Assembly (NCBI GenBank): GCA_018402765.1
Contig: JAGYIE010000002.1
Location: 186,001-250,000, forward strand
Length of the DNA stretch: 64,000 nt
Direction of reading: 5' to 3'
DNA from: Vicingaceae bacterium
GTDB taxonomy: Bacteria > Bacteroidota > Bacteroidia > Flavobacteriales_E > Vicingaceae
Positions within the stretch are counted from its first letter, which is position 1. Each line of letters starts with the position of its first letter. A model generated the notes under the pieces. It was not told the origin of the DNA and searched no databases. It was given only the letters and a program-made list of their open reading frames with translations. This document shows, in pieces, positions 1 through 9,724 of the stretch. A program made the translations under genes and the position numbers.

Positions 1-3000
1 ATTGATATCCCTTTTAAACGTTTCTGTGTAGGCATAAGAAACAGCGAAGTTAGAAACATCAAAAGGTGTGGCCACCTCTTTTGTTGTGGACTTTTCTCGC
101 CTCACATTAGTGAAATTTATACTTCTTGTCTTGGTATAATCGTCCGTTCTTCTTCTAATAGAATCACGGTAATCTTGGGTAAAATCGTCATTATTTACTA
201 TATCATTTAGCTGCAAATCAGGATCTAATGGGTTGTACTCGGGACGAATAATATTTTCTGACACCCCAAAATACATTGGGATACTAAGCTTTGCCTCTTC
301 AGGTAATAATTTACCGAGCTCTATGGATGAAGACAAATTATACTGCATACGAGTTTCTCGTTGACGTTCATTCAGTTTTTGTTCCAAACTACCCCACCCA
401 GGTGTGCTCATTGCTCCCGATAAGGTCACTGCACCAAGATCTGCAATTTGAGCTGTTGCTCTTGCTTGTGCTGCCCAACCTCCTTCATTATCAAAATCAG
501 AAAGTCGCAGTTCATTTACCCATACCTCGGCGCATTTAGGTAGTCCATCATCATTAAAATTCGTTTCTCCTGTACGTAAATTCTTAACCCCAATCATTAT
601 TACCTTTACTTCTGCTAGGTTAGGATTACCCTTTATACGAATCGTATTTTTCGTTCCATCAACTTCTGAATAGGGCCTACTAATACTTATACCTGTGGAT
701 GGATCTAACATTCTAACATTTCTATTTTTCTTAACCTGTAGAAGTTTATCAAAAGCTAAGTCTATATTATTGTACTCGGGCCAAATACCTTCCTTATTGG
801 AACTTGTAGTACCATAAGGAGTAACCTGAAGCGGAACCTCATATTCATAATAGTTTTCTTCAAAATCAATTCCTAAACGAAGCACCACTGCAATATCATT
901 ATTGCTTAGTGCATTCTCATTTCCTGACGCCTCTGCATGAGCATACATTTTCAATCGCTTATACTGGCGAATATCTAAATCTAATGCTCTAAATGCTGAC
1001 CTCGTATAACCATCATTAAGATTACATACATTAAGTACTAAGGATTGCTCGTTAATCTGACGTAAATTGGTAGATCCAAAATCCACTTCTCGCTCAATTC
1101 CCGGAGGGATAGAATAGTTTATAGGCACCCTATTGGAGTTCTCCTCAACATTAACTGCAGAAACACTAAATGTAGTTGTACCCTCTTCATCATTATGTGT
1201 ATCTCCGGGAATCAATTGATCGTTTGAATACTTTCTCCACTCTCCTCTTACAAGCCCAAGCTGCGCAAATCGGACAATAACTCGCTCATCAAAACCTTTA
1301 AGAAACATTCTCATAAACCGAATCGATTTAAAGTCTCGAATGCTACCAACTACCTTGTCTGGTTGTCGAATAGGAATTTTAAACTGATACCATTTAACTT
1401 CTTTTGTTTCCCCATTTACATTTACAGTTCCTGTAAGAACATCGGTTATGTAGTTAGTTCCAACATTTCCTTCTTGCAGGGCTTGAGGTGATAAATTTAC
1501 CTTATATTGATAGTAGGCTTCTGTTCTATCTAAACTAAAATTACCATTAATATCTTCATTATCAGGTAAAGTAGTTGATGATGTAGAAAAGTCTGCACTA
1601 GCAGATTGAGCAGGAGAGTTTCCTTGGGTTCCATTAAATTTCTTGTAGCGGTCTAAAATACTTAGTTCTAAGTTGTCATAATCTGCTCCTCTATAATAAT
1701 GATAATCATCTTTAGATGGATCTGCATTAAAATCATTAAATGCATTTGCATCTAGCACACTTTGCAATTGGTTTAAGTAATCTGTGAAGGCTTGTCTTTC
1801 TTGTCCATTACTTAAACCGTCTAAACCCAAATCCTGATTATTCCTTGCTGCCGGGTTATTGTCAAAAGCATTTATAATGTAGGTCACTGTTGGAATTCTT
1901 CCCCAAATAACACTAGCTGTATTCTGATTTGTTCCATCTGCGGGCAAACCATTTTCAAACATTAATCTACCATCTTTCAATATGTCTTCACTTATACTTC
2001 CAATATTAAAATACAAATCTCCACCTCTTTGATTTGGATTCCCATCTTGTTCATTAAAAGGATCCATCATCCAAAATTGAATAAACTCTACATTCGATGC
2101 TTCAAAATCACTTGTTTGAATGTCTCTCATAATCCCTCCCCATCGAGAAGCAGGATTTCTAAGTGAGCCGTCTGAATTTAGACCTTCAGAAATACCCGAC
2201 ATACCTGACAAATCATAATTAAAAGGACCACGCTCTTGAGGGTAAAAAGCTAAATCGAGTGTCTGAATATTATTAATCAATCCCGGATCAGGGTCTCGGT
2301 TGGGAAAAACTTCTGTTTGGGAAACTTCTCTTGAGTAATTATTTGATTGGGATGCAGAATTTTGGATATGATTTGGGGTTCTACTATCATTCCTAAAAAA
2401 TAAAGGATCAATTGTATACCAAGCTAAGTGAGCACGATTAAATCCATAAGCTAAATCGCCATTAAAATTTCCTTCTGGGAATAAATCATCTTGCCCTTGA
2501 GGTGTACTTGCCAATTTCCATGCAATGGCATTTCTAATCTCTATGATGGATTGAGATCCCTCAAAATCATCTATATAAGCCACACCTGCTTTAGATATTG
2601 CTCTAGAATTACCAGGTATAAGTTTAGCAAATTCTGCTTGAACAGTAAAAATAGATTTCTCTTTAGTGTCATAAAATGGCAGCTTATCTGCCAGTCTTGT
2701 TAGCAGAGGAAGTTCTGTCCTGTAGGTACCGTCTAAGCCAATTACTGTATTTGATATTGGCTCATCCCCTATATTAATTTTTCGAGTTATTGGTCGTTCT
2801 GTTAAGTTCAAAATAGTACCACCGAGGGAAATATCTTCAGATACTCGATAATCAAAACGAGACCCTAAGAGTGTCTTCGTTTGAACATTGAACAACGAAT
2901 TACTTCCAAGGGATATTTTTATTGGCGTTCCTGACTCCAAAATACCTTTATTGAGAATCGTTATTCTACCTAAATTATAATCAACTTGATAATCCTGATT

Positions 3001-5118
3001 CTCAACAAGAGGCGCTCCGCCGGCAGTTACTGTAACAGAACCCTGAGGAATATTAAACGTATTTAATGAAATTTCAGATGAAGATGAAGATTGATAACTA
3101 CCTTTAAATGTATATCTATTGTGCGTTGCATCTTGTGCTGCAAGCGGCTGTGTTGTTGAATATAAAGAATCAAAGGCATATTTATCTCCAAGCTGAGCGT
3201 TATTACCTAACTGTCTTCTGATATGACTGCCAAAAGGCTCTAAAACAGGGAAGTAAACACGTCCATTTTTTTCATTAATGGTAATTCCTGGAATAAAATC
3301 GAAAAATCCATCCCCTTTTTCTGTTCCCGCATTATTAATGGTCATTCGATCTAAATCCATAACGTTCAGTAAAGGAACTCGGTCAATATCTCCGGCAGGC
3401 ACATAAGGTATTTCTACTCCAGTTTCTGCATTTAAATACCAAATTTCAAATCTAAAATCTTGGCTGTTTATATTAAAAGCGTCTAATGAATAAACGTTTT
3501 TCATCATTAAATCCCACATTGGCATTTCTGTATTAATGATGGACCCCTTTAACAACTTTAGGAAAAGTGCATCTTGTCCATCAATTCCGTCTGTTGACAA
3601 ATCCCCTACTTGATAAACTCTACCATTGTAGGTATATCGATAAGATACGGCCAATATGTCTTGTGGGTTTAATGTTCTATTTAGCGAGATGTATCCAAGC
3701 GCGCGGTTAATTGTATATTCCGAAGGATTTAATAAAACTGCGTTTTGTAGCCGTTCGTAATCTGAGCCTGTTTCAAATCCTGCAGCTGCTAGTGGCTGAT
3801 CTGCATTATTAAAATCTCTAATCTGCTGAGCTCCGACTAAAGTGCCATTACCATTTACATTGTTGTATAAATTGTTTGCACTATTTGAAGGTACTAATGT
3901 GTCTGATGAGGGTGTTACCAAGCGGTTATTAAAAATACTATCATTCTCAGCCAAATCAGTAAATGCAATAATATTTTTGGTATTGTTGAATGACCCTTGA
4001 TTGTTGGTAATATAGATTTCTACATCTGTAATCTGAATCCTTGAGTTAACTCGAGGAGGGTCTTGTAAAGCTTGTTCATAGCTATTTCTAAAGAAGTGAG
4101 ATAAGAAAAAGTGCTTATTTGTTTCGTATTCTGATGCAGACTTCTCAAAATTTTGAGTCTGAGCACCTCCTTTAACTTCTATAGACTTTCGCTCTCCTTT
4201 TTCCTGTGAAAAAATAGAAGTTACTCTCAATCTACCAAATTGCAATTCAGTTTTTACTCCAAATAATGTTTGACTCCCATTAATCAATGTACTTTGAAGA
4301 GGCAGAGAAACATTACCTGCTTCAATCTTTTTAATTATTTCATCTTCGTATCCGGTATACTCCAATTTCATTTGATTCTCAAAATCAAATGTAGCTTCTG
4401 TATTATAACTCGTTTGTAACTTGAGCTTATCTCCAATATTTCCGATTACATTTAATTGAATCCGTTGATTAAAATCAAAAGTACTCGTCCTTCTTTGTCT
4501 CTCAGGCAAAATAGGATTCTCACGTCTTGAGACATTCACACCAAAAGATAGTTCAGCCGAACCTTGTGGCCGTATGTCAATCGTATTCCCACCGAAAATT
4601 CTGTCGAATAACTCTCCTTTTACTTGTAGTTGTGGACGAAACCCTTCCGAACGCTCTAATTCTTCTGTTTCAGATTTTGTATTCCAATACTCTTTCATTC
4701 GCTTAGCAGCATCATAATTCGCGTAATCTTCTAAGCTCATATAGGTAGGGCTTCTATAGTAGCGCTCTCCTATTCTTTCATAATAATTGTATTGACCTGT
4801 CTCCGGATCGTACTCAAACCCCGATTTCACATTACCTGGAGTCTTTAAGTATAGGGGACTTCTATCATTGGTAAAAGGGTCTCCACTATGATCATTAAAC
4901 GGATAAATTAAATCTAATGTATCACCGTCAGTAGAGTCAGGTGGAGAAGGAACCATAATAGCAGACATTCTATCTTCTACTGTAATTGGCTCATCCCAGT
5001 AATTATCTGAATAAGAAACATTTTCAGTAGCATCATACGCTCCAATAGAGTCGTAAAATACGCCTAAAAACGCCATAGCAGCTAGCGAACGAATAGTATA
5101 CTTTAAGTTAATTTTCAA
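1..5118 (-). CDS. sprA: Gliding motility / T9SS outer-membrane translocon protein SprA, N-terminal ~1706 codons (3' end outside window)
   Basis: Frame spot-checked without stops in several stretches from 5118 to 1; absent from ORF track because its stop lies outside the window. Characteristic SprA text, e.g. PLQSTLINGSQTLFGVKTELQFGRLRVTSIFSQEKGERKSIEVKGG; start appears to be TTG followed by a signal-peptide-like KINLKYTIRSLAAMAFLGVF. Confidence 0.93.
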   Translation of the reverse strand, partial: MKINLKYTIRSLAAMAFLGVFYDSIGAYDATENVSYSDNYWDEPITVEDRMSAIMVPSPPDSTDGDTLDLIYPFNDHSGDPFTNDRSPLYLKTPGNVKSGFEYDPETGQYNYYERIGERYYRSPTYMSLEDYANYDAAKRMKEYWNTKSETEELERSEGFRPQLQVKGELFDRIFGGNTIDIRPQGSAELSFGVNVSRRENPILPERQRRTSTFDFNQRIQLNVIGNIGDKLKLQTSYNTEATFDFENQMKLEYTGYEDEIIKKIEAGNVSLPLQSTLINGSQTLFGVKTELQFGRLRVTSIFSQEKGERKSIEVKGGAQTQNFEKSASEYETNKHFFLSHFFRNSYEQALQDPPRVNSRIQITDVEIYITNNQGSFNNTKNIIAFTDLAENDSIFNNRLVTPSSDTLVPSNSANNLYNNVNGNGTLVGAQQIRDFNNADQPLAAAGFETGSDYERLQNAVLLNPSEYTINRALGYISLNRTLNPQDILAVSYRYTYNGRVYQVGDLSTDGIDGQDALFLKLLKGSIINTEMPMWDLMMKNVYSLDAFNINSQDFRFEIWYLNAETGVEIPYVPAGDIDRVPLLNVMDLDRMTINNAGTEKGDGFFDFIPGITINEKNGRVYFPVLEPFGSHIRRQLGNNAQLGDKYAFDSLYSTTQPLAAQDATHNRYTFKGSYQSSSSSEISLNTFNIPQGSVTVTAGGAPLVENQDYQVDYNLGRITILNKGILESGTPIKISLGSNSLFNVQTKTLLGSRFDYRVSEDISLGGTILNLTERPITRKINIGDEPISNTVIGLDGTYRTELPLLTRLADKLPFYDTKEKSIFTVQAEFAKLIPGNSRAISKAGVAYIDDFEGSQSIIEIRNAIAWKLASTPQGQDDLFPEGNFNGDLAYGFNRAHLAWYTIDPLFFRNDSRTPNHIQNSASQSNNYSREVSQTEVFPNRDPDPGLINNIQTLDLAFYPQERGPFNYDLSGMSGISEGLNSDGSLRNPASRWGGIMRDIQTSDFEASNVEFIQFWMMDPFNEQDGNPNQRGGDLYFNIGSISEDILKDGRLMFENGLPADGTNQNTASVIWGRIPTVTYIINAFDNNPAARNNQDLGLDGLSNGQERQAFTDYLNQLQSVLDANAFNDFNADPSKDDYHYYRGADYDNLELSILDRYKKFNGTQGNSPAQSASADFSTSSTTLPDNEDINGNFSLDRTEAYYQYKVNLSPQALQEGNVGTNYITDVLTGTVNVNGETKEVKWYQFKIPIRQPDKVVGSIRDFKSIRFMRMFLKGFDERVIVRFAQLGLVRGEWRKYSNDQLIPGDTHNDEEGTTTFSVSAVNVEENSNRVPINYSIPPGIEREVDFGSTNLRQINEQSLVLNVCNLNDGYTRSAFRALDLDIRQYKRLKMYAHAEASGNENALSNNDIAVVLRLGIDFEENYYEYEVPLQVTPYGTTSSNKEGIWPEYNNIDLAFDKLLQVKKNRNVRMLDPSTGISISRPYSEVDGTKNTIRIKGNPNLAEVKVIMIGVKNLRTGETNFNDDGLPKCAEVWVNELRLSDFDNEGGWAAQARATAQIADLGAVTLSGAMSTPGWGSLEQKLNERQRETRMQYNLSSSIELGKLLPEEAKLSIPMYFGVSENIIRPEYNPLDPDLQLNDIVNNDDFTQDYRDSIRRRTDDYTKTRSINFTNVRREKSTTKEVATPFDVSNFAVSYAYTETFKRDIN

Positions 5119-5133
5119 TGATTACTCCCAATT

Positions 5134-5715
5134 CTAGATACTCTTCAGCACTTGTTTTATTAATTCTTCTACGGTTAAATCAGGCGTAGCCTTTAAAATT
5201 TTACCAATAGATTTATCTGCTTGTATCTTATTAAATCCAAGCATCACAAGTGCTGATAACGCCTCTTCTTTTACAGTATTGTCTATACCGAAAGAAAATT
5301 CCGACTCCAAACTATCCTTTGCTAATTTGTCTTTAAGGTCTATAACGATTCTTTGAGCAGTTTTCGCCCCAATTCCTTTTACTCCTTTTAATGCATTAAT
5401 ATCATTTGATAAAATGGCTTGACGAGTTTCATTTGGAGAAAGTGAAGATAAAATCATTAAAGCTGTAGAAGACCCCACTCCTGAAACAGTTATTAATAAT
5501 CGAAATAAAGCTCTTTCACTTTCTTCTTTAAAGCCATATAACAAATGAGCATCTTCTCTCACTGCTAAATGCGTAAGCAATTTACACTGCTCTGTATCAC
5601 TAAGCAATGAGAATGTGTTTAATGATATCATAATGTGATAACCAACTCCATTGCAATCTATGACAACATAAGTTGGTGTTTTCTCTGTTAATCTACCTTG
5701 TATATGAGCAATCAT
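5134..5715 (-). CDS. ruvA: Holliday junction branch migration protein RuvA
   Basis: 193 aa; RuvA N-terminal MIAHIQGRL, HhH motifs (GVGSSTALMILSSL, GVKGIGAKTAQRIVIDLKDK). Confidence 0.96.
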   Translation of the reverse strand: MIAHIQGRLTEKTPTYVVIDCNGVGYHIMISLNTFSLLSDTEQCKLLTHLAVREDAHLLYGFKEESERALFRLLITVSGVGSSTALMILSSLSPNETRQAILSNDINALKGVKGIGAKTAQRIVIDLKDKLAKDSLESEFSFGIDNTVKEEALSALVMLGFNKIQADKSIGKILKATPDLTVEELIKQVLKSI

Positions 5716-7988
5716 TATTCTTTTCTAGTTTCTGCATCAACTACAGCAATAGTTACCATGTTTACGATTTCTCGAACAGTACAACCAAGTTGTAAAATAT
5801 GCACAGGTTTCTTCATTCCTAGCAAAATAGGACCTACAGCCTCTGAATCTGACACCTCTTGTATCAATTTATACGCTATATTACCTGCTGACAAGTTAGG
5901 GAATATTAATACATTGGAATTCTTATTTGCTAAAGTACTAAATGGGAATTGCTCATTTAACAATTCATTATTCATAGCGAAATTAGCCTGAATCTCTCCA
6001 TCTACGATTATTTCAGGATGTTCTTGGTGTAAGATCTCTACCGCTTTGCTAACTTTTTTTGCTTCTTCGTAATCCGAAGATCCAAAATTAGAGAAGGAAA
6101 GCATCGCTAATCGTGGCTTAATCTTAAATCTAGATACAGCTTTAGCAGTAAGAACTGCAATATCAGCTAGATCTTGTGCAGTTGGATTTACATTTATAGT
6201 GGTGTCTGCAAAAAACAACGGTCCCTTCTTTGTATTTACAATATACATTCCTGCTATTTTATTCACACCATTTTCCGTTCCTATTGACTGCAAAGCAGGC
6301 TTAATAGTCTCGGGATAATTTCGTGTAATCCCTGAAATAAATGCATCAGCCTCACCAGCCTCAACCATCATTGCACCATAATAATTTCTGTCTCTCATTT
6401 TATGGGCAGACTCGTATTGAGTTAGTCCCTTTCTTTGGCGTTTTGTATAAAGCAAATCTCCATACTTATTTCTTATCTCTTCCTGGTCTGCAGCTTTTGG
6501 ATCGATTATCGTTGCATCTGCTAAATCCAAATGGTTCTCCTGAATTAACTGATTAATTCGTGCTATATTTCCTAATAAAATAGGTATTGCGATGCCTTCA
6601 TCCTTAACAATTTGTGCAGCTTTAAGTACCTTATACGTATCCGCTTCTGCGAAGACTACTCGCTTCGGGCTTTGTATTGCGCGCTCTGTTAAATTTCTAA
6701 TTAATTTGTTGTCTAAACCAAGTCTGCGGCTTAACTCTGCTTCATATGCGTCCCAATCTTCTATATGAATCTTTGCCACACCGGAATCCATAGCAGCTTT
6801 TGCTACAGCAGGGGCAACAGAAATTATCAATCTAGGATCTAATGGTTTAGGTATAAAGAAATCTCTACCAAAAACTAAATTACGTGTTCCATAAGCCTGA
6901 TTAACGACTTCGGGAACTGGCTCTTTTGCCAATTTAGCAATTGCTTTTACAGCTGCTAATTTCATTTCCTCATTAATTGCTGTAGCTCTAACATCCAAAG
7001 CCCCTCTAAATATAAAAGGAAACCCTAAAACGTTATTTACTTGATTAGGATGGTCAGATCGACCTGTGGCCATTATAATGTCCTTTCTAACACTTATTGC
7101 ATCTTTATAAGCTATTTCAGGATCAGGATTAGCCAAAGCAAAAACGATAGGATTATCAGCCATAGATTTTATCATGGCCTTATTTACAACGTCTCCTTTA
7201 CTCAGGCCTAAAAACATATCTGCGCCTTTCATAGCATCACTTAACGTCTGCAAGTCGCGTTCTGTTGCAAAGTTCATTTTAGAATCAGAAAGTCTCGGAC
7301 GATCTTTTCTAATCACGCCTTTACGATCACACATTACTAAATTCTCCGGTTTTACGCCTAAAGAAAAATACAATTTTACACAGGCCATCGCAGAAGCTCC
7401 AGCTCCATTTACAACTATCCTAACTTCATCAATTTTCTTCTCTGCAAGCTCTAATGCATTTAACAAGGCAGCGGAAGTAATAATAGCCGTGCCGTGTTGA
7501 TCATCGTGCATTATTGGGATATCTAGCTCTTCTTTTAACCTTCTTTCTATTTCAAAACACTCAGGAGCCTTTATATCCTCTAAATTAATACCACCAAAGG
7601 TAGGAGCAATGGCCTTAACTGTATTTACAAATGCATCAACATCCTTTACATCTACCTCAATATCAAAAACATCTATATCTGCAAAAATCTTAAACAGCAA
7701 CCCTTTGCCTTCCATAACAGGCTTAGATGCTTCAGGGCCTATATCACCTAACCCGAGCACTGCGGTACCATTTGAAATAACCGCCACCAAATTTCCTTTA
7801 GCTGTGTATTTATATACATCGTCCTTATTTTTTTCTATTGCTTTGCAGGGCTCTGCAACTCCGGGAGAATATGCTAATGATAAGTCTCTTTGAGAACTAT
7901 AAGGTTTTGTTGGCACTACCTCAATCTTTCCAGGCTTGCCTTGTGAATGATAATCTAAGGCTTCAATTTGCTTTCTGTTTCTTGGCAT
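5715..7988 (-). CDS. maeB: NADP-dependent malic enzyme with C-terminal phosphotransacetylase-like domain
   Basis: 757 aa; SQRDLSLAYSPGVAEPC, MHDDQHGTAIITSAALLNAL, and a PTA-like C-terminal half. Confidence 0.95.
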   Translation of the reverse strand: MPRNRKQIEALDYHSQGKPGKIEVVPTKPYSSQRDLSLAYSPGVAEPCKAIEKNKDDVYKYTAKGNLVAVISNGTAVLGLGDIGPEASKPVMEGKGLLFKIFADIDVFDIEVDVKDVDAFVNTVKAIAPTFGGINLEDIKAPECFEIERRLKEELDIPIMHDDQHGTAIITSAALLNALELAEKKIDEVRIVVNGAGASAMACVKLYFSLGVKPENLVMCDRKGVIRKDRPRLSDSKMNFATERDLQTLSDAMKGADMFLGLSKGDVVNKAMIKSMADNPIVFALANPDPEIAYKDAISVRKDIIMATGRSDHPNQVNNVLGFPFIFRGALDVRATAINEEMKLAAVKAIAKLAKEPVPEVVNQAYGTRNLVFGRDFFIPKPLDPRLIISVAPAVAKAAMDSGVAKIHIEDWDAYEAELSRRLGLDNKLIRNLTERAIQSPKRVVFAEADTYKVLKAAQIVKDEGIAIPILLGNIARINQLIQENHLDLADATIIDPKAADQEEIRNKYGDLLYTKRQRKGLTQYESAHKMRDRNYYGAMMVEAGEADAFISGITRNYPETIKPALQSIGTENGVNKIAGMYIVNTKKGPLFFADTTINVNPTAQDLADIAVLTAKAVSRFKIKPRLAMLSFSNFGSSDYEEAKKVSKAVEILHQEHPEIIVDGEIQANFAMNNELLNEQFPFSTLANKNSNVLIFPNLSAGNIAYKLIQEVSDSEAVGPILLGMKKPVHILQLGCTVREIVNMVTIAVVDAETRKE

Positions 7989-8080
7989 TTTTTTAATCTT
8001 AATAGCGCATAAAAGTAAACATTAATGAAGTCATTAGAAAATTACTTTACCCTTATAAATAAACTATATTGAAAAGAAAT

Positions 8081-8642
8081 TTGAAAAGACTAGTTATTTT
8101 CTCAAGTGCAGTAATGAGCGATGAAAGTGGCCTAAAAACACTTAAAGATAACAATCGTCTTTGGGAAAATTTTAAGGTTGAAGGTGTGGCGACTTTGTAA
8201 GCATTTTAACATAATCCATCTTTAGTATTGGAATTTTATAATCAGCGTAGAAAGCAATTAAAAGAAGCTAAACGTAACAAAGCTCATAAAATAATAGCAA
8301 AATTTGAATCTTCGTATGAGGTGACTGTAATTTCTCAATATATTGACAATCTGCTTGAATTAGCAGGATCAACTAATGTAGTTCATCTTCATGGAGAGCT
8401 ACTAAAAGCCGGAAGCTCTATAAAGCTAAGATTGGTATATGACCTAAAAGAAATGGGTATCGGCGTTGGGTATACGCGCAAATTAGGTAGCCAATTAAGA
8501 CCTCATTTAGTTTTGTTTGGTAAAGCCCTAGATGGTCCAAGTAATTCAAATTGTTCAAAAAGTTGAAATATTAATTACAATAGGGGCATCTCTGGCTGTA
8601 TACACAGCATCTAGCTTTAAGAGATTAACTACCTCAAAATAA
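8081..8642 (+). pseudogene. Degraded NAD-dependent protein deacylase (Sir2/CobB sirtuin)
   Basis: Frame 1: LKRLVIFSSAVMSDESGLKTLKDNNRLWENFKVEGVATL*AF*HNPSLVLEFYNQRRKQLKEAKRNKAHKIIAKFESSYEVTVISQYIDNLLELAGSTNVVHLHGELLKA...GSQLRPHLVLFGKALD, then a frameshift to VIQIVQKVEILITIGASLAVYTASSF. Order and motifs match Sir2, with two in-frame TAA codons, one frameshift, a lost GAGIS motif and a truncated C-terminus. Confidence 0.9.
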
Positions 8643-8706
8643 ACTAAATGTATGTCTGAAAGAGCCAAATACGATTGGTAAAGGCCATTATACCCGAATA
8701 AAAAAA

Positions 8707-8734
8707 AGCCAATGAAGGCGTTGCTTCACTGGCT
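8707..8734 (-). terminator. Intrinsic terminator downstream of 8758-9573
   Basis: AGCCAATGAAG-GCGTTG-CTTCACTGGCT stem with an A-tract at 8698-8707 (T-tract on minus strand). Confidence 0.75.
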
Positions 8735-8757
8735 CATTTCTTTGGTGCTGAAATATC

Positions 8758-9573
8758 TTAATTCGTAATAACTATTTTTTGAGCTTCTGTAGAAATACCA
8801 TCTAAACGCAATCTATAGAAATAAATTCCTGAATTCAAATCAGTGACATTAAGATTAAATACGTCTGAAGAATTACTCAACTTTTCAATTTTTACAAGAT
8901 TTCCAAGTAAATCGTACAGCTCTAGAGCTTGTTGAGAATAATTTCCTTTAATGGTGTAGGTAATATTCACTTGATTAACCGCCGGATTTGGTCCCACCTT
9001 TAAATCATAATTTATCTTAGCAACCTCTTTAATTCCTACTGTTTCTTGTATTTTATATACTAAAATTACAGATGCAGAGTCACTTAAATTATTTCTATCA
9101 TAAACTACAAATCTAAATCCCATATTCCCATACATATAAACCTTGTTAAAAGGTGTACCAGTATAATAATTATTTGGCTCATAATAAGCGGCTAATGTCT
9201 TATTTGTATCGCCTGCTTGGATGATCGTAGTATCTGTAGGTTCGCCAAATCTAACTGTTTGATTACCTGTCACATCGCCACCTAAACAAGTAGCTCCCCA
9301 ACAAAAATAGTTCGAAGTGCTATCGACTATAGGATTGAGTTCATATCGCTTAAGATAAACAGACATTGAATCAGAACTCGTGTTTTTAACATAAACTTTA
9401 ATGGTTGGAGGAATAAAAAGTGTGTCTAGTCCAGTTTTATCTATAGTCATAAAAATTGTATCTCCTGTAACATCCATTTTTTGCTCAGGGTCAATAAGTT
9501 TTAAAGATTGACTCTGAACAAAAGATACTCCAAGGACACATAGTGCAGTCAAAGAAAGTATTGTTTTTTTCAT
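8758..9573 (-). CDS. Secreted protein with T9SS type A C-terminal sorting domain
   Basis: 271 aa; signal peptide MKKTILSLTALCVLGVSFVQSQ; C-terminus NPAVNQVNITYTIKG...YDLLGNLV...LNSGIYFYRLRLDG...KIVITN. Confidence 0.8.
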   Translation of the reverse strand: MKKTILSLTALCVLGVSFVQSQSLKLIDPEQKMDVTGDTIFMTIDKTGLDTLFIPPTIKVYVKNTSSDSMSVYLKRYELNPIVDSTSNYFCWGATCLGGDVTGNQTVRFGEPTDTTIIQAGDTNKTLAAYYEPNNYYTGTPFNKVYMYGNMGFRFVVYDRNNLSDSASVILVYKIQETVGIKEVAKINYDLKVGPNPAVNQVNITYTIKGNYSQQALELYDLLGNLVKIEKLSNSSDVFNLNVTDLNSGIYFYRLRLDGISTEAQKIVITN

Positions 9574-9689
9574 AGTTGTGTTTTTAGTATTAACAAATAT
9601 AAGCTTTCATTCTTGATTAGTGATTAAAGCGAGACCACCACAGCCAAAATATTAATTATCAATTATTTAAAAAAAGTGTGATGAAAAAG

Positions 9690-9713
9690 GCCTCATTTAA
9701 AAGTAAATGAGGC
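9690..9713 (-). terminator. Intrinsic terminator of the rimP-nusA-infB operon
   Basis: GCCTCATTT-aaaagt-AAATGAGGC stem, T-tract on minus strand. Confidence 0.8.
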
Positions 9714-9724
9714 TCATTATTTTT

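Noticed and set aside
291-2703. Plus-strand ORFs 291-539 and 2491-2703
   Set aside because: Antisense to the open sprA frame, with low-complexity translation and no recognisable family.
7174-7893. Plus-strand ORFs of 94-108 aa inside maeB
   Set aside because: Antisense shadow ORFs of the malic enzyme gene.
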